Assembly: GCA_028752905.1 (NCBI GenBank)
Contig: JAQNBH010000009.1
Location: 43,654,509-43,718,508 of the forward strand
DNA length: 64,000 bases
Reading direction: 5' to 3'
Source of the DNA: Cladorhizidae sp. MBARI D1340-BT2
Taxonomy: Eukaryota > Porifera > Demospongiae > Poecilosclerida > Cladorhizidae
Made by a program: the position numbers and the translations under genes
Notes under the pieces: model-generated
Databases searched by the model: none
The model's input: the letters and a program-made list of their open reading frames with translations, nothing else
Told to the model about the DNA's origin: nothing
Shown here: positions 16,119 through 29,300 of the stretch, piece by piece
Layout of the letters: every line of letters starts with the position of its first letter
Position numbering within the stretch: the stretch's first letter is position 1

Positions 16119-17044
16119 GGGAGGCTTTTACCATTTCTGGGGTGGTCGACACAACTTGTCATAACTTTTTTGTTTCTTTCTCAATGCAGGTGAATTTTTA
16201 TCAAGATGCAGTGTATTGAATGTGCTTTCTTTTGATATGCTCAGATTTTGCATATCTACTACCTAGGTGAAGTTATGGATCCCCACCTCAGTATCAGGGG
16301 CAAATATTCTAACTCATGGCCACTTAGTCCTAACCACTTCCCACTTAGGAAGTGCTTAGAGTGATGCTTAGAGTGATCATAGAAGTGCAAAGTGAATGGC
16401 TAAAAAGATCATTAGCACAACTGAATTTTAAGAGAGGTCAACCTGAAGTTCTAAACATGGTATGTATATCCATATGCATACCTCCACCATGGATGCACTT
16501 AAACATGTTTTAGCCATTCACTTTATACAGCAGGGAAAGGGCTTTCAAATGATATATTAAAATCTTGTATACATTAAAAAATGAGCAAGTGAGAATATTT
16601 CCAGATTCGGAAACAGTGATTTTCAGGAGAAGCCATGGAAAGTGGGTGTTGTTGTTTTTTGTATTTTTTGGTAAAAATCGAAATGATGACGGTTGCCTGA
16701 CAGGATGCGCAGATCATGTGATGACAGCACAGGGCTGCGTGGTAACTATGGTAATTGGAAGCTTACTGAGAGCTTCATTTAGAGTCCTTTTCCAGACTTC
16801 TATCATGAATGGTTAGGGAGATACGCTTACCTTTGGCAGGAGCGCCGTCTTCAAGATACAAACGGTATTTTGTATATAGCTTGATAATGTGAAATAGCAT
16901 GCACAAAAAGGTGCATAACTTCATAATGGAGCATTGAAATACTCTGAAACTTGAAACATAACTACATGCATCAAGGTATAGAATAGAGCAATAAAAGTGT
17001 TTTTTTAAAAATAAAATCATTTAAAAAAATGGTAAAAGCCTACC
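16119..17044. mobile_element. TTAA-flanked MITE with 18-22 bp inverted ends
   Basis: The left end at 16119 is GGGAGGCTTTTACCATTT. The right end at 17044, read on the minus strand, is GGTAGGCTTTTACCATTT. Both sides are flanked by TTAA (16115-16118 and 17045-17048). The 926-bp interior has no transposase. TTAA target duplications are the signature of piggyBac-type elements, so this looks like a non-autonomous derivative. The family assignment is an inference. Confidence 0.75.
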
Positions 17045-17446
17045 TTAAGCTAGCCATGGTTATCTACCATTATAGAGTGGTCTTTCAACATAAGCTTTCT
17101 AGTTTTGAGCTTTCTTGTGAAAGTTGTTCTTACAGGCATCCAGGACTATGTTTGTCTAGATATATCAAAAGGGACTCTAGAGTAGCTTTTGTTTTACAGT
17201 TTCAGATAAACAAGGTTTTAGGTGTAGTAGCTAGCTTATGCCAGCCCTATACTTGGGTTTGAAAGTTGTAACTAGAATATTTTCTAGGACTGCTTCTAAG
17301 AGGTTCCCCTGTAGATCTTAGTAAGATAACTAATGCATATCTACATAAAATGGTCTATTTTATGGGCAAGTGAAGAGTATTTTACTTGAAAAATTGCTAT
17401 AAGCAATAAAAGGAGGGTCTAAATCATGTTTTTAAAAGAAATCTTG

Positions 17447-18447
17447 TGGTTATGACTTTGGAGACCCATAATTATATTCTGCACACTTGACTGATGATAT
17501 ATAGATCAAAAGGCAAGTCTATCTGTATGTTCTCTTTTGATACTAAAAAGGCATAATGCCAAAGTGTGGTTTGAAGGTTGATGCAAGTGTGGCTTCTGAT
17601 TAGCCAGTTGAAATTGGTATATGTGGCAAGAGGAAGTTCTGCTCTTAAGGCTTATTCACAATATGTAAAACTTTAAAGCGACGGGATGCGACGTGTCGTT
17701 TAAAAAATATTATGAACACAAAATTGCATCGCTCGAATAGAATCGAGTTCTATTCAAGTGGCGTTACGACCTGTTGATTGCGTCATTCTGATGTGAGTTT
17801 TTTGTCATTCTGGTGTGCTTTATTTTTATTTTCAGTAAAAGCTAGCGATTTCAAAGCTGAAAGGCTTATCGATGCAGTGAAGAACTTTGCCTAGTATATG
17901 GGATGCGTGAATGACATGAGTGCTGGCATCCGTTAATTAATGGGAGGAGTTACAGTTGGGTGACAGTTCGATCAAGCGGTGACTCCGTTATTGTGAACAG
18001 CTAGAAGTGATGCGACGCAATGTGATGCGAAGGCCTAGCAGCATATTGTGAACTAGCCTTTAAGGGATGAGTGTTTCTAAAAATGTGAGAAAGTTATCAA
18101 GCTTATGGGTTGGTATAAAAAACTTGCAAAATGATCAAGCTTATGAGTTGGAGGGGGGAAAAGAGATCTTGCAACTGGGAAAGAAATCAGGATGCCTTGA
18201 CCCCTACTCAAGTTTAGCGCGGATACTCATCCTGTAGAGTAGGGCTTCCTCTAGCCACAGTTACTTTCCTATCAGGGGCAGAGAATTCAGGCCTTTAAGA
18301 TTTTGAACCTTTCTTTAGCTGCAGGATAGTTATACCTATGCAACATTTTTAGTACCAAAAGAGAACATCGAAGACTTTTGATTGCCATGTCGATACAGTA
18401 AAATGTGCAGGCTTTATGGAGCTATAAAGTCTTAACCACAAGATTAT
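17447..18447. mobile_element. Foldback element interrupted by a smaller MITE
   Basis: The left arm starts ATCTTGTGGTTATGACTTT (about 17447). The right arm ends with the complementary AAAGTCTTAACCACAAGAT (about 18447). The arms continue with related inverted sequence (GCACACTT, TTTTGATACTAAAA against TTTTAGTACCAAAAGAGAAC). The same arm sequence forms the palindrome at 21235-22006 and a lone arm at about 60160-60300. The centre is occupied by a separate MITE. Confidence 0.65.
17649..18059. mobile_element. 411-bp TTAA MITE nested in the foldback element
   Basis: Inverted ends GGCTTATTCACAATATG (17649) and, on the minus strand, AGGCTAGTTCACAATATG (from 18059), each flanked by TTAA (17645-17648 and 18060-18063). 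The subterminal region is rich in GATGCGACG-like motifs. No coding capacity. The terminus closely resembles the sequence amplified in the 54-bp array at 37.3-38.2 kb. Confidence 0.75.
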
Positions 18448-18659
18448 TTGTAATATTTTTGTGTGGTTTAGTTACACTTAAAGCTGCAGCATTCAAGTTA
18501 TTATTATTATTTTTAGTTCCAAAGATCAGTGTAACTTTTCCGCCACCCCTCATCATATGTATATTACTGAGTTTGACATGGGTATTTTCTTCAAGGCAAT
18601 ATTTTGCATATTTTATTTTAATATCCTACTTAACATGGGGTGATGGGTGTTACATGAAG

Positions 18660-19040
18660 TCTACCTCTCTCCCCTCTCCAGCCAGCAAGTTCAAGATCAT
18701 CAAGCAATTGGCATTTATCAACAAAGCATCAATCATCATCCTCCAGGAAACTCACTACCCGATAGCAGATATCGCTAGTGCTTCCCAATGATGCACTAGC
18801 TGGGTTCAGGAAGCATGGCCTTGCCGCATTTGTTTACAAAGACCTGAGCTGGACACCCGAGGGCCAATCTCCATAAATATCGTAGATTGAGTGGCTTTGC
18901 ATCAACGTGCACAACAACAATGTCGATCAACATCTACAACACTGCCCTCAAAAATGACTTTGGCACTGTTCCCACGCCCTTAGCTACACTAGCTGTTTCA
19001 ACTTCCATCACACAAACTGGGGCGTACAGTAGCAGAAAAA
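18660..19040 (+). mobile_element. LINE remnant, AP-endonuclease domain
   Basis: Plus-strand translation reads IILQETHYP (endonuclease motif with the catalytic Glu) and, after stop codons and frame changes, RKHGLAAFVYKDLSW, IEWLC.NV and FNFHHTNWG, the order found in APE-type endonucleases of non-LTR retrotransposons. It is disrupted by at least three stops or frameshifts and truncated before the reverse transcriptase. It abuts the left end of the large satellite. Confidence 0.7.
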
Positions 19041-21234
19041 GTGAAGACTATCCAATGTAGTGGGCCTGGACCAACTGCCTCACCCTCCTCTGAAGGAGCC
19101 CGACAATTTCACTGTGCGCTGGAACATAGTGGGGCAAAGTTAAGTGTAAAGCCGAGTCATGATCCTGCAATCGATAAATTTATTCTCATTCAGTTTTACC
19201 ATAATGGCTGCGTTCAAGGGAACATACATCAGGGTTTGGGTTTGAGGTTCTTAGAGGGCAAGATGCTATCGAAAAATGAATTATTTCATCACCTTCAAGC
19301 ACACTTGAAGCATCATTTGCACCTGGTGAAGCCTAGAACTTTGTAATGCTTCTTCTTTTAAGAGAGAACAATAACAGCTTGTTCAGAAGGTCTGCTAGTG
19401 ACAATAACCTGTGCTCTTTGGAAGAATATCTCAAGAAATATCACCAGAAATAATATTCTTAATTAAGAAAGCCTTCATTCTGAAGTTGCACTGGAATCCC
19501 TGTCAAAACCATCCAGGAGGAGCTGGACAATTTCACTGCGCGCTGGAACACAGTGAGGCAAAGTTAGATGTAAAGCCGAGTCATGATCCCGCAATCGATA
19601 AATTTATTCTTGTTCAGTTTTACTATAATGGCTGCATTCAAAGGGACATACATCAGGGTTTGGGTTTTAGATTCTTAGAGGGCTAGATGCAATCGAAGAA
19701 TGAATTCTTTCATCACCTTCAAGCATACTCATTTGCACCTGGTGAAGCCTAGAACTTTGTAATGCTTCTTTTAAGAGAGAACAACAACAGCTTGTTCAGA
19801 AGGTCTGCTGTGACAAGTACATGTGCTCTTTGGGAGAATATCTCAAGAAATATCACCAGAAATAATATTCTTAATTAAGAAAGCCTTCATTCTGAAGTTC
19901 TACTGGAATCCCGGTCAAAACCATCAAGGATGAATAATGTAATTTAATTAAGAAAGCCTTCATTCTGAAGTTCTGCTGGAATCCCAGGAAAACGATCCAG
20001 GATGAATAATATAATTATAGAAAGCCTTCATTTTGAAGGTGTACTGGAAACTCATCAGAACCATCCAGATGAATAATGTAATAATTTAAGAAAACCTTCA
20101 TTCTGAAGTTCTCTCTGTCAAACCCATCCAGGATGAATAATGTAATAATTAAGAAAGCCTTCATTCTGAAGTTCTCTCTGTCAAAACCATCAAGGATGAA
20201 TAATGTTTTAAGTGATTTGCTCCAATAGAGTTCCAACTCTGGAAGTGGTACGAGGCCCATATTCAAAATCACGCTAAAGAAAGTTGATAGCTCCTCAATA
20301 TAGGAGTTGCCATTTATTGAATCAAGAGTGTTGAGTAAGGAGATTTTTATCCGAAACTTTATTCTGAAGTTTTATATCTATCAAAACATCAAGGATGAAT
20401 TATTCTTCATTAAGAAATCCTTCATTCTGAAGTTCTACTGGATCTCAACAAAACCATCCAGGATGATAATGTATAATTAAGAAAACCTTCATTCTGTAGT
20501 TCTACCGGAATCCCTGTCACCCATAGGAGGAGCCCGACAATTTCACTCTGTGCGCTGGAACATAGTGAAGCAAAGTTAGGTGAAAACCATAATGGCTGCA
20601 TTCAATGGGACATACATCAGGGTTTTGGTTTATTCTTAAAGGGCAAGATGCAATCGAAAAATGAATCTTTCATCACCTTCAAACTCACTTGAAGCATCAT
20701 TTGCACCTGGTGAAGCCTAGAATTTTGTGATGCTTCTTTTAAGGGAGAGAAACAACAGCTTGTTCAGAAGGTCTGCTAGTGAAAATAACCTGTGCTCTTT
20801 GGAAGACTATCTCAAGAAATATCACCATAAATAATATTTATAATTAAGAAGGAAAGCCTTCATTCTGAAGCTGTACTAGAATCTCTGTCAAAACCATAAA
20901 GGATGAATATATTCTTAATTAAGAAAGCCTTCATTCTGAAGTTCTACCGGAATCCCTGTCAAAACCATCCAGGAGGAGCCTGACAATTTCACTATATGCT
21001 GGAACATAGTGAGGCAAAGTCAGGTGTAAAGCTGAATCATGATCCCACAATCATGTTCTCATTCAGGTTTACCATAATTGCTGCATTCAAAGGAACATAC
21101 ATCAGGGTTTGGGTTTGAGGTTCTTAGAGGGCAAGATACTATCGAAAAATGAATTATTTCATCACCTTCAAGCACACTTGAAGCATCATTTGCACCTGGT
21201 GAAGCCTAGAACTTTGTAATGCTTCTTCTTTTAA

Positions 21235-22006
21235 GGGGGGACATCTGCACTTTTTTTTAATTTTTTTTTTACCTGTGGTTACAACTTTAGAGCTCAGTAG
21301 ATTCTGCAAACTTCATGGTATGGACTTGATATATAGCTCAAAAGATAGGTCTCTCTGTGTGCTCTCTTTTGATACTAAAATATGTTTCATAGGTATAACT
21401 ATAGGCAAGTTACTAGACCCTAAAGCGGAGGGACTTCAAAAACCTGCACCCCAAAACCGCCGTTGGAAACCATTCTGAGATGCGAAGTGCAAAAAAATTA
21501 AAAATGGTACGAGTGGCTAGAGGAAGCTCTAGAGCATACAATGACTATATTGAGTAGGCGTGAAAAATTGATTACCTGGTCAAGCGCGCGGTTGGAAAAT
21601 TGAAGGCGTTGATTTGGCGACGCCTTGTCAACGCCTTCAATTTTCCAACCGCGCGCTTGACCAGGTAATCAATTTTTCACGCCTACTCAATATAGTCATT
21701 GTATGCTCTAGAGCTTCCTCTAGCCACTCGTACCATTTTTAATTTTTTTGCACTTCGCATCTCAGAATGGTTTCCAACGGCGGTTTTGGGGTGCAGGTTT
21801 TTGAAGTCCCTCCGCTTTAGGGTGTAGTAACTTGCCTATAGTTATACCTATGAAACATATTTTAGTATCAAAAGAGAGCACACAGAGAGACCTATCTTTT
21901 GAGCTATATATCAAGTCCATACCATGAAGTTTGCAGAATCTACTGAGCTCTAAAGTTGTAACCACAGGTTAAAAAAATTAAAATTAAAAAGTGCAGATGT
22001 CCCCCC
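21235..22006. mobile_element. 772-bp near-perfect palindromic foldback element, TTAA target site
   Basis: Starts GGGGGGACATCTGCAC and ends with its complement GTGCAGATGTCCCCCC. The symmetry centre is at 21620/21621. Arms of about 380 bp differ at only a few positions (poly-T length, GACCC/CACCC). Both ends are flanked by TTAA (21231-21234 and 22007-22010). The uninterrupted satellite unit reads CTTCTTCTTTTAAGAGAGAA at this place, so a single TTAA was duplicated. Each arm carries the same 67-codon ORF in opposite orientation, a consequence of symmetry. No transposase. Confidence 0.9.
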
Positions 22007-25000
22007 TTAAGAGAGAACAATAACAGCTTGTTCAGAAGGTCTGCTAGTGACAATAACCTGTGCTCTTTGGAAGAATATCTCAAGAAATATCACCTGAAAT
22101 AATATTCTTAATTAAGAAAGCCTTCATTCTGAAGTTGTATACTGGAATTCCTGTCAAAACCATCCAGGAGGAGCTGGACAATTTCATTCTGCGCGCTGGA
22201 ATATAGTGAGGCAAAGTTAGATGTAAAGCCGAGTCATGGTCCCGCTTTATTCTCATTCAGTTTTACCATAATGGCTGCATTCAATGGGACATACATCAGG
22301 GTTTTGGTTTGAGATTCTTAAAGGGCAAGATGCAATCGAAAAATGAATATTTCATCACCTTCAAACTCACTTGAAGCATCATTTGCACCTGGTGAAGCCT
22401 AGAACTTTGGAATGCTTCTTCTTTTAAGAGAGAACAATAACAGCTTGTTCAGAAGGTCTGCTAGTGACAATAACCTGTGCTCTTTGGAAGAATATCTCAA
22501 GAAATATCACCAGAAATAATATTCTTAATTAAGAAAGCCTTCATTCTGAAGTTGTACTGGAATTCCTGTCAAAACCATCCAGGAAGAGCTGGACAATTTC
22601 ATTCTGCGCGCTGGAACATAGTGAGGCAAAGTTAGATGTAAAGCCGAGTCATGGTCCCGCTTTATTCTCATTCAGTTTTACCATAATGGCTGCATTCAAT
22701 GGGACATACATCAGGGTTTTGGTTAGAGATTCTTAAAGGGCAAGATGCAATCGAAAAATGAATCTTTCATCACCTTCAAACTCACTTGAAGCATCATTTG
22801 CACCTGGTGAAGCCTAGAATTTTGTGATGCTTCTTTTAAGGGAGAGAAACAAAGAAACAACAGCTTGTTCAGAAGGTCTGCTAGTGACAATAACCTGTGC
22901 TCTTTGGAAGAATATCTCAACCAGAAATAATATTCTTAATTAAGAAAGCCTTCATTCTGAAGTTGTACTGGAATTCCTGTCAAAACCATCCAGGAGGAGC
23001 TGGACAATTTCATTCTGCGCGCTGGAATATAGTGAGGCAAAGTTAGATGTAAAGCCGAGTCATGGTCCCGCTTTATTCTCATTCAGTTTTACCATAATGG
23101 CTGCATTCAATGGGACATACATCAGGGTTTTGGTTTGAGATTCTTAAAGGGCAAGATGCAATCGAAAAATGAATATTTCATCACCTTCAAACTCACTTGA
23201 AGCATCATTTGCACCTGGTGAAGCCTAGAACTTTGGAATGCTTCTTTTAAGAGAGAACAATAACAGCTTGTTCTGAAGGTCTGCTAGTGACAATAACCTG
23301 TGCTCTTTGGAAGAATATCTCAAGAAATATCACCAGAAATAATATTCTTAATTAAGAAAGCCTTCATTCTGAAGTTGTACTGGAATTCCTGTCAAAACCA
23401 TCCAGGAAGAGCTGGACAATTTCATTCTGCGCGCTGGAACATAGTGAGGCAAAGTTAGATGTAAAGCCGAGTCATGGTCCCGCTTTATTCTCATTCAGTT
23501 TTACCATAATGGCTGCATTCAATGGGACATACATCAGGGTTTTGGTTAGAGATTCTTAAAGGGCAAGATGCAATCGAAAAATGAATATTTCATCACCTTC
23601 AAACTCACTTGAAGCATCATTTGCACCTGGTGAAGCCTAGAACTTTGGAATGCTTCTTCTTTTAAGAGAGAACAATAACAGCTTGTTCAGAAGGTCTGCT
23701 AGTGACAATAACCTGTGCTCTTTGGAAGAATATCTCAAGAAATATCACCAGAAATAATATTCTTAATTAAGAAAGCCTTCATTCTGAAGTTGTACTGGAA
23801 TCCCTGTCAAAACCATCCAGGAAGAGCTGGACAATTTCATTCTGTGCACTGGAACATAGTGAGGCAAAGTTAGATGTAAACCGAGTCATTCAGTTTTACC
23901 ATAATGGCTGCATTCAATGGGACATACATCAGGGTTTTGGTTTGAGATTCTTAAAGGGCAAGAAGCAATCGAAAAATGAATCTTTCATCACCTTCAAACT
24001 CACTTGAAGCATCATTTACATCAGGGTTTTGGTTTGAGATTCTTAAAGGGCAAGAAGCAATCGAAAAATGAATCTTTCATCACCTTCAAACTCACTTGAA
24101 GCATCATTTGCACCTGGTGAAGCCTAGAACTTTGGAATGCTTCTTCTTTTAAGAGAGAACAATAACAGCTTGTTCAGAAGGTCTGCTAGTGACAATAACC
24201 TGTGCTCTTTGGAAGAATATCTCAAGAAATATCACCAGAAATAATATTCTTAATTAAGAAAGCCTTCATTCTGAAGTTGTACTGGAATCCCTGTCAAAAC
24301 CATCCAGGAAGAGCTGGACAATTTCATTCTGCGCGCTGGAACATAGTGAGGCAAAGTTAGATGTAAAGCCGAGTCATGGTCCCGCTTTATTCTCATTCAG
24401 TTTTACCATAATGGCTGCATTCAATGGGACATACATCAGGGTTTTGGTTTGAGATTCTTAAAGGGCAAGAAGCAATCGAAAAATGAATCTTTCATCACCT
24501 TCAAACTCACTTGAAGCATCATTTACATCAGGGTTTTGGTTTGAGATTCTAAGGGCAAGAAGCAATCGAAAATGAATCTTTCATCACCTTCAAACCCACT
24601 TGAAGCATCATTTGCACCTGGTGAAGCCTAGAATTTTGTGATGCTTCTTTTAAGGGAGAGAAACAAAGAAACAACAGCTTGTTCAGAAGGTCTGCTAGTG
24701 ACAATAACCTGTGCTCTTTGGAAGAATATCTCAACCAGAAATAATATTCTTAATTAAGAAAGCCTTCATTCTGAAGTTGTACTGGAATTTCTGTCAAAAC
24801 CATCCAGGAGGAGCTGGACAATTTCATTCTGCGCACTGGAACATAGTGAGGCAAAGTTAGAAGTAAAGCCGAGTCATGGTCCCGCTTTATTCTCATTCAG
24901 TTTTACCATAATGGCTGCATTCAATGGGACATACATCAGGGTTTTGGTTTGAGATTCTTAAAGGGCAAGATGCAATCGAAAAATGAATATTTCATCACCT

Positions 25001-26389
25001 TCAAACTCACTTGAAGCATCATTTGCACCTGGTGAAGCCTAGAACTTTGGAATGCTTCTTCTTTTAAGAGAGAACAATAACAGCTTGTTCAGAAGGTCTG
25101 CTAGTGACAATAACCTGTGCTCTTTGGAAGAATATCTCAAGAAATATCACCAGAAATAATATTCTTAATTAAGAAAGCCTTCATTATGAAGTTGTACTGG
25201 AATTCCTGTCAAAACCATCCAGGAAGAGCTGGACAATTTCATTCTGTGCGTTGAGGCAAAGTTAGATGTAAAGCCGAGTCATGGTCCCGCTTTATTCTCA
25301 TTCAGTTTTACCATAATGGCTGCATTCAATGGGACGGGACATACATCAGGGTTTTGGTTTGAGATTCTTAAAGGGCAAGAAGCAATCGAAAAATGAATCT
25401 TTCATCACCTTCAAACTCACTTGAAGCATCATTTGCACCTGGTGAAGCCTAGAATTTTGTTCAAACTCACTTGAAGCATCATTTGCACCTGGTGAAGCCT
25501 AGAATTTTGTGATGCTTCTTTCAAGGGAGAGAAACAACAGCTTGTTCAGAAGGTCTGCTAGTGAAAATAACCTGTGCTCTTTGGAAGACTATCTCAAGAA
25601 ATATCACCATAAATAATATTTATAATTAAGAAGGAAAGCCTTCATTCTGAAGCTGTACTAGAATCTCTGTCAAAACCATAAAGGATGAATATATTCTTAA
25701 TTAAGAAAGCCTTCATTCTGAAGTTCTACCGGAATCCCTGTCAAAACCATCCAGGAGGAGCCTGACAATTTCACTAGGTGCTGGAACATAGTGAGGCAAA
25801 GTTAGATGTAAAGCCGAGTCATGGTCCCGCTTTATTCTCATTCAGTTTTACCATAATGGCTGCATTCAATGGGACATACATCAGGGTTTTGGTTTGAGAT
25901 TCTTAAAGGGCAAGATGCAATCGAAAAATGAATCTTTCATCACCTTCAAACTCACTTGAAGCATCATTTGCACCTGGTGAAGCCTAGAATTTTGTGATGC
26001 TTCTTTCAAGGGAGAGAAACAACAGCTTGTTCAGAAGGTCTGCTAGTGAAAATAACCTGTGCTCTTTGGAAGACTATCTCAAGAAATATCACCATAAATA
26101 ATATTTATAATTAAGAAGGAAAGCCTTCATTCTGAAGCTGTACTAGAATCTCTGTCAAAACCATAAAGGATGAATATATTCTTAATTAAGAAAGCCTTCA
26201 TTCTGAAGTTCTACCGGAATCCCTGTCAAAACCATCCAGGAGGAACCTGACAATTTCACTATGTGCTGGAACATAGTGAGGCAAAGTTAGATGTAAAGCC
26301 GAGTCATGGTCCCACTTTATTCTCATTCAGTTTTACCATAATGGCTGCATTCAATGGGACATACATCAGGGTTTTGGTTTGAGATTCTT

Positions 26390-29300
26390 AAAGGGCAAGA
26401 AGCAATCGAAAAATGAATCTTTCATCACCTTCAAACTCACTTGAAGCATCATTTGCACCTGGTGAAGCCTAGAATTTTGTGATGCTTCTTTCAAGGGAGA
26501 GAAACAACAGCTTGTTCAGAAGGTCTGCTAGTGAAAATAACCTGTGCTCTTTGGAAGACTATCTCAAGAAATATCACCATAAATAATATTTATAATTAAG
26601 AAGGAAAGCCTTCATTCTGAAGCTGTACTAGAATCTCTGTCAAAACCATAAAGGATGAATATATTCTTAATTAAGAAAGCCTTCATTCTGAAGTTCTACC
26701 GGAATCCCTGTCAAAACCATCCAGGAGGAGCCTGACAATTTCACTATGTGCTGGAACATAGTGAGGCAAAGTTAGATGTAAAGCCGAGTCATGGTCCCAC
26801 TTTATTCTCATTCAGTTTTACCATAATGGCTGCATTCAATGGGACATACATCAGGGTTTGGGTTAGAGATTCTTAAAGGGCAAGATGCAATCGAAAAATG
26901 AATCTTTCATCACCTTCACACTCACTTGAAGCATCATTTGCACCGGCATGGTGAAGCCTAGAATTTTGTGATGCTTCTTTTAAGGGAGAGAAACAAAGAA
27001 ACAACAGCTTGTTCAGAAGGTCTGCTAGTGACAATAACCTGTGCTCTTTGGAAGAATATCTCAAGAAATATCACCAGAAATAATATTCTTAATTAAGAAA
27101 GCCTTCATTCTGAAGTTGTACTGGAATTCCTGTCAAAACCATCCAGGAGGAGCTGGACAATTTCATTCTGCGCACTGGAACATAGTGAGGCAAAGTTAGA
27201 AGTAAAGCCGAGTCATGGTCCCGCTTTATTCTCATTCAGTTTTACCATAATGGCTGCATTCAATGGGACATACATCAGGGTTTTGGTTTGAGATTCTTAA
27301 AGGGCAAGATGCAATCGAAAAATGAATCTTTCATCACCTTCAAACTCACTTGAAGCATCATTTGCACCTGGTGAAGCCTAGAACTTTGGAATGCTTCTTC
27401 TTTTAAGAGAGAACAATAACAGCTTGTTCAGAAGGTCTGCTAGTGACACAACCTGTGCTCTTTGGAAGAATATCTCAAGAAATATCACCAGAAATAATAT
27501 TCTTAATTAAGAAAGCCTTCATTCTGAAGTTGTACTGGAATCCCTGTCAAAACCATCCAGGAAGAGCTGGACAATTTCATTCTGCGCGCTGGAACATAGT
27601 GAGGCAAAGTTAGATGTAAAGAAAAGCCGAGTCATGATTCTGCTTTATTCTCATTCAGTTTTACCATAATGGCTGCATTCAATGGGACATACATCAGGGT
27701 TTTGGTTTGAGATTCTTAAAGGGCAAGAAGCAATCGAAAAATGAATCTTTCATCACCTTCAAACTCACTTGAAGCATCATTTGCACCGGCATGGTGAAGC
27801 CTAGAATTTTGTGATGCTTCTTTTAAGGGAGAGAAACAAAGAAACAACAGCTTGTTCAGAAGGTCTGCTAGTGACAATAACCTGTGCTCTTTGGAAGAAT
27901 ATCTCAAGAAATATCACCAGAAATAATATTCTTAATTAAGAAAGCCTTCATTCTGAAGTTGTACTGGAATTCCTGTCAAAACCATCCAGGAGGAGCTGGA
28001 CAATTTCATTCTGCGCACTGGAACATAGTGAGGCAAAGTTAGAAGTAAAGCCGAGTCATGGTCCCGCTTTATTCTCATTCAGTTTTACCATAATGGCTGC
28101 ATTCAATGGGACATACATCAGGGTTTTGGTTTGAGATTCTTAAAGGGCAAGAAGCAATCGAAAAATGAATCTTTCATCACCTTCAAACTCACTTGAAGCA
28201 TCATTTGCACCTGGTGAAGCCTAGAATTTTGTGATGCTTCTTTCAAGGGAGAGAAACAACAGCTTGTTCAGAAGGTCTGCTAGTGAAAATAACCTGTGCT
28301 CTTTGGAAGACTATCTCAAGAAATATCACCATAAATAATATTTATAATTAAGAAGGAAAGCCTTCATTCTGAAGCTGTACTAGAATCTCTGTCAAAACCA
28401 TAAAGGATGAATATATTCTTAATTAAGAAAGCCTTCATTCTGAAGTTCTACCGGAATCCCTGTCAAAACCATCCAGGAGGAGCCTGACAATTTCACTGTG
28501 CTGGAACATAGTGAGGCAAAGTTAGATGTAAAGCCGAGTCATGGTCCCACTTTATTCTCATTCAGTTTTACCATAATGGCTGCATTCAATGGGACATACA
28601 TCAGGGTTTGGGTTAGAGATTCTTAAAGGGCAAGATGCAATCGAAAAATGAATCTTTCATCACCTTCACACTCACTTGAAGCATCATTTGCACCGGCATG
28701 GTGAAGCCTAGAATTTTGTGATGCTTCTTTTAAGGGAGAGAAACAAAGAAACAACAGCTTGTTCAGAAGGTCTGCTAGTGACAATAACCTGTGCTCTTTG
28801 GAAGAATATCTCAAGAAATATCACCAGAAATAATATTCTTAATTAAGAAAGCCTTCATTCTGAAGTTGTACTGGAATTCCTGTCAAAACCATCCAGGAGG
28901 AGCTGGACAATTTCATTCTGCGCACTGGAACATAGTGAGGCAAAGTTAGAAGTAAAGCCGAGTCATGGTCCCGCTTTATTCTCATTCAGTTTTACCATAA
29001 TGGCTGCATTCAATGGGACATACATCAGGGTTTTGGTTTGAGATTCTTAAAGGGCAAGATGCAATCGAAAAATGAATCTTTCATCACCTTCAAACTCACT
29101 TGAAGCATCATTTGCACCTGGTGAAGCCTAGAACTTTGGAATGCTTCTTCTTTTAAGAGAGAACAATAACAGCTTGTTCAGAAGGTCTGCTAGTGACACA
29201 ACCTGTGCTCTTTGGAAGAATATCTCAAGAAATATCACCAGAAATAATATTCTTAATTAAGAAAGCCTTCATTCTGAAGTTGTACTGGAATCCCTGTCAA

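Noticed and set aside
21275..21965. Identical 67-codon ORFs on both strands
   Set aside because: A consequence of the palindrome. No domain and no purifying pattern visible.
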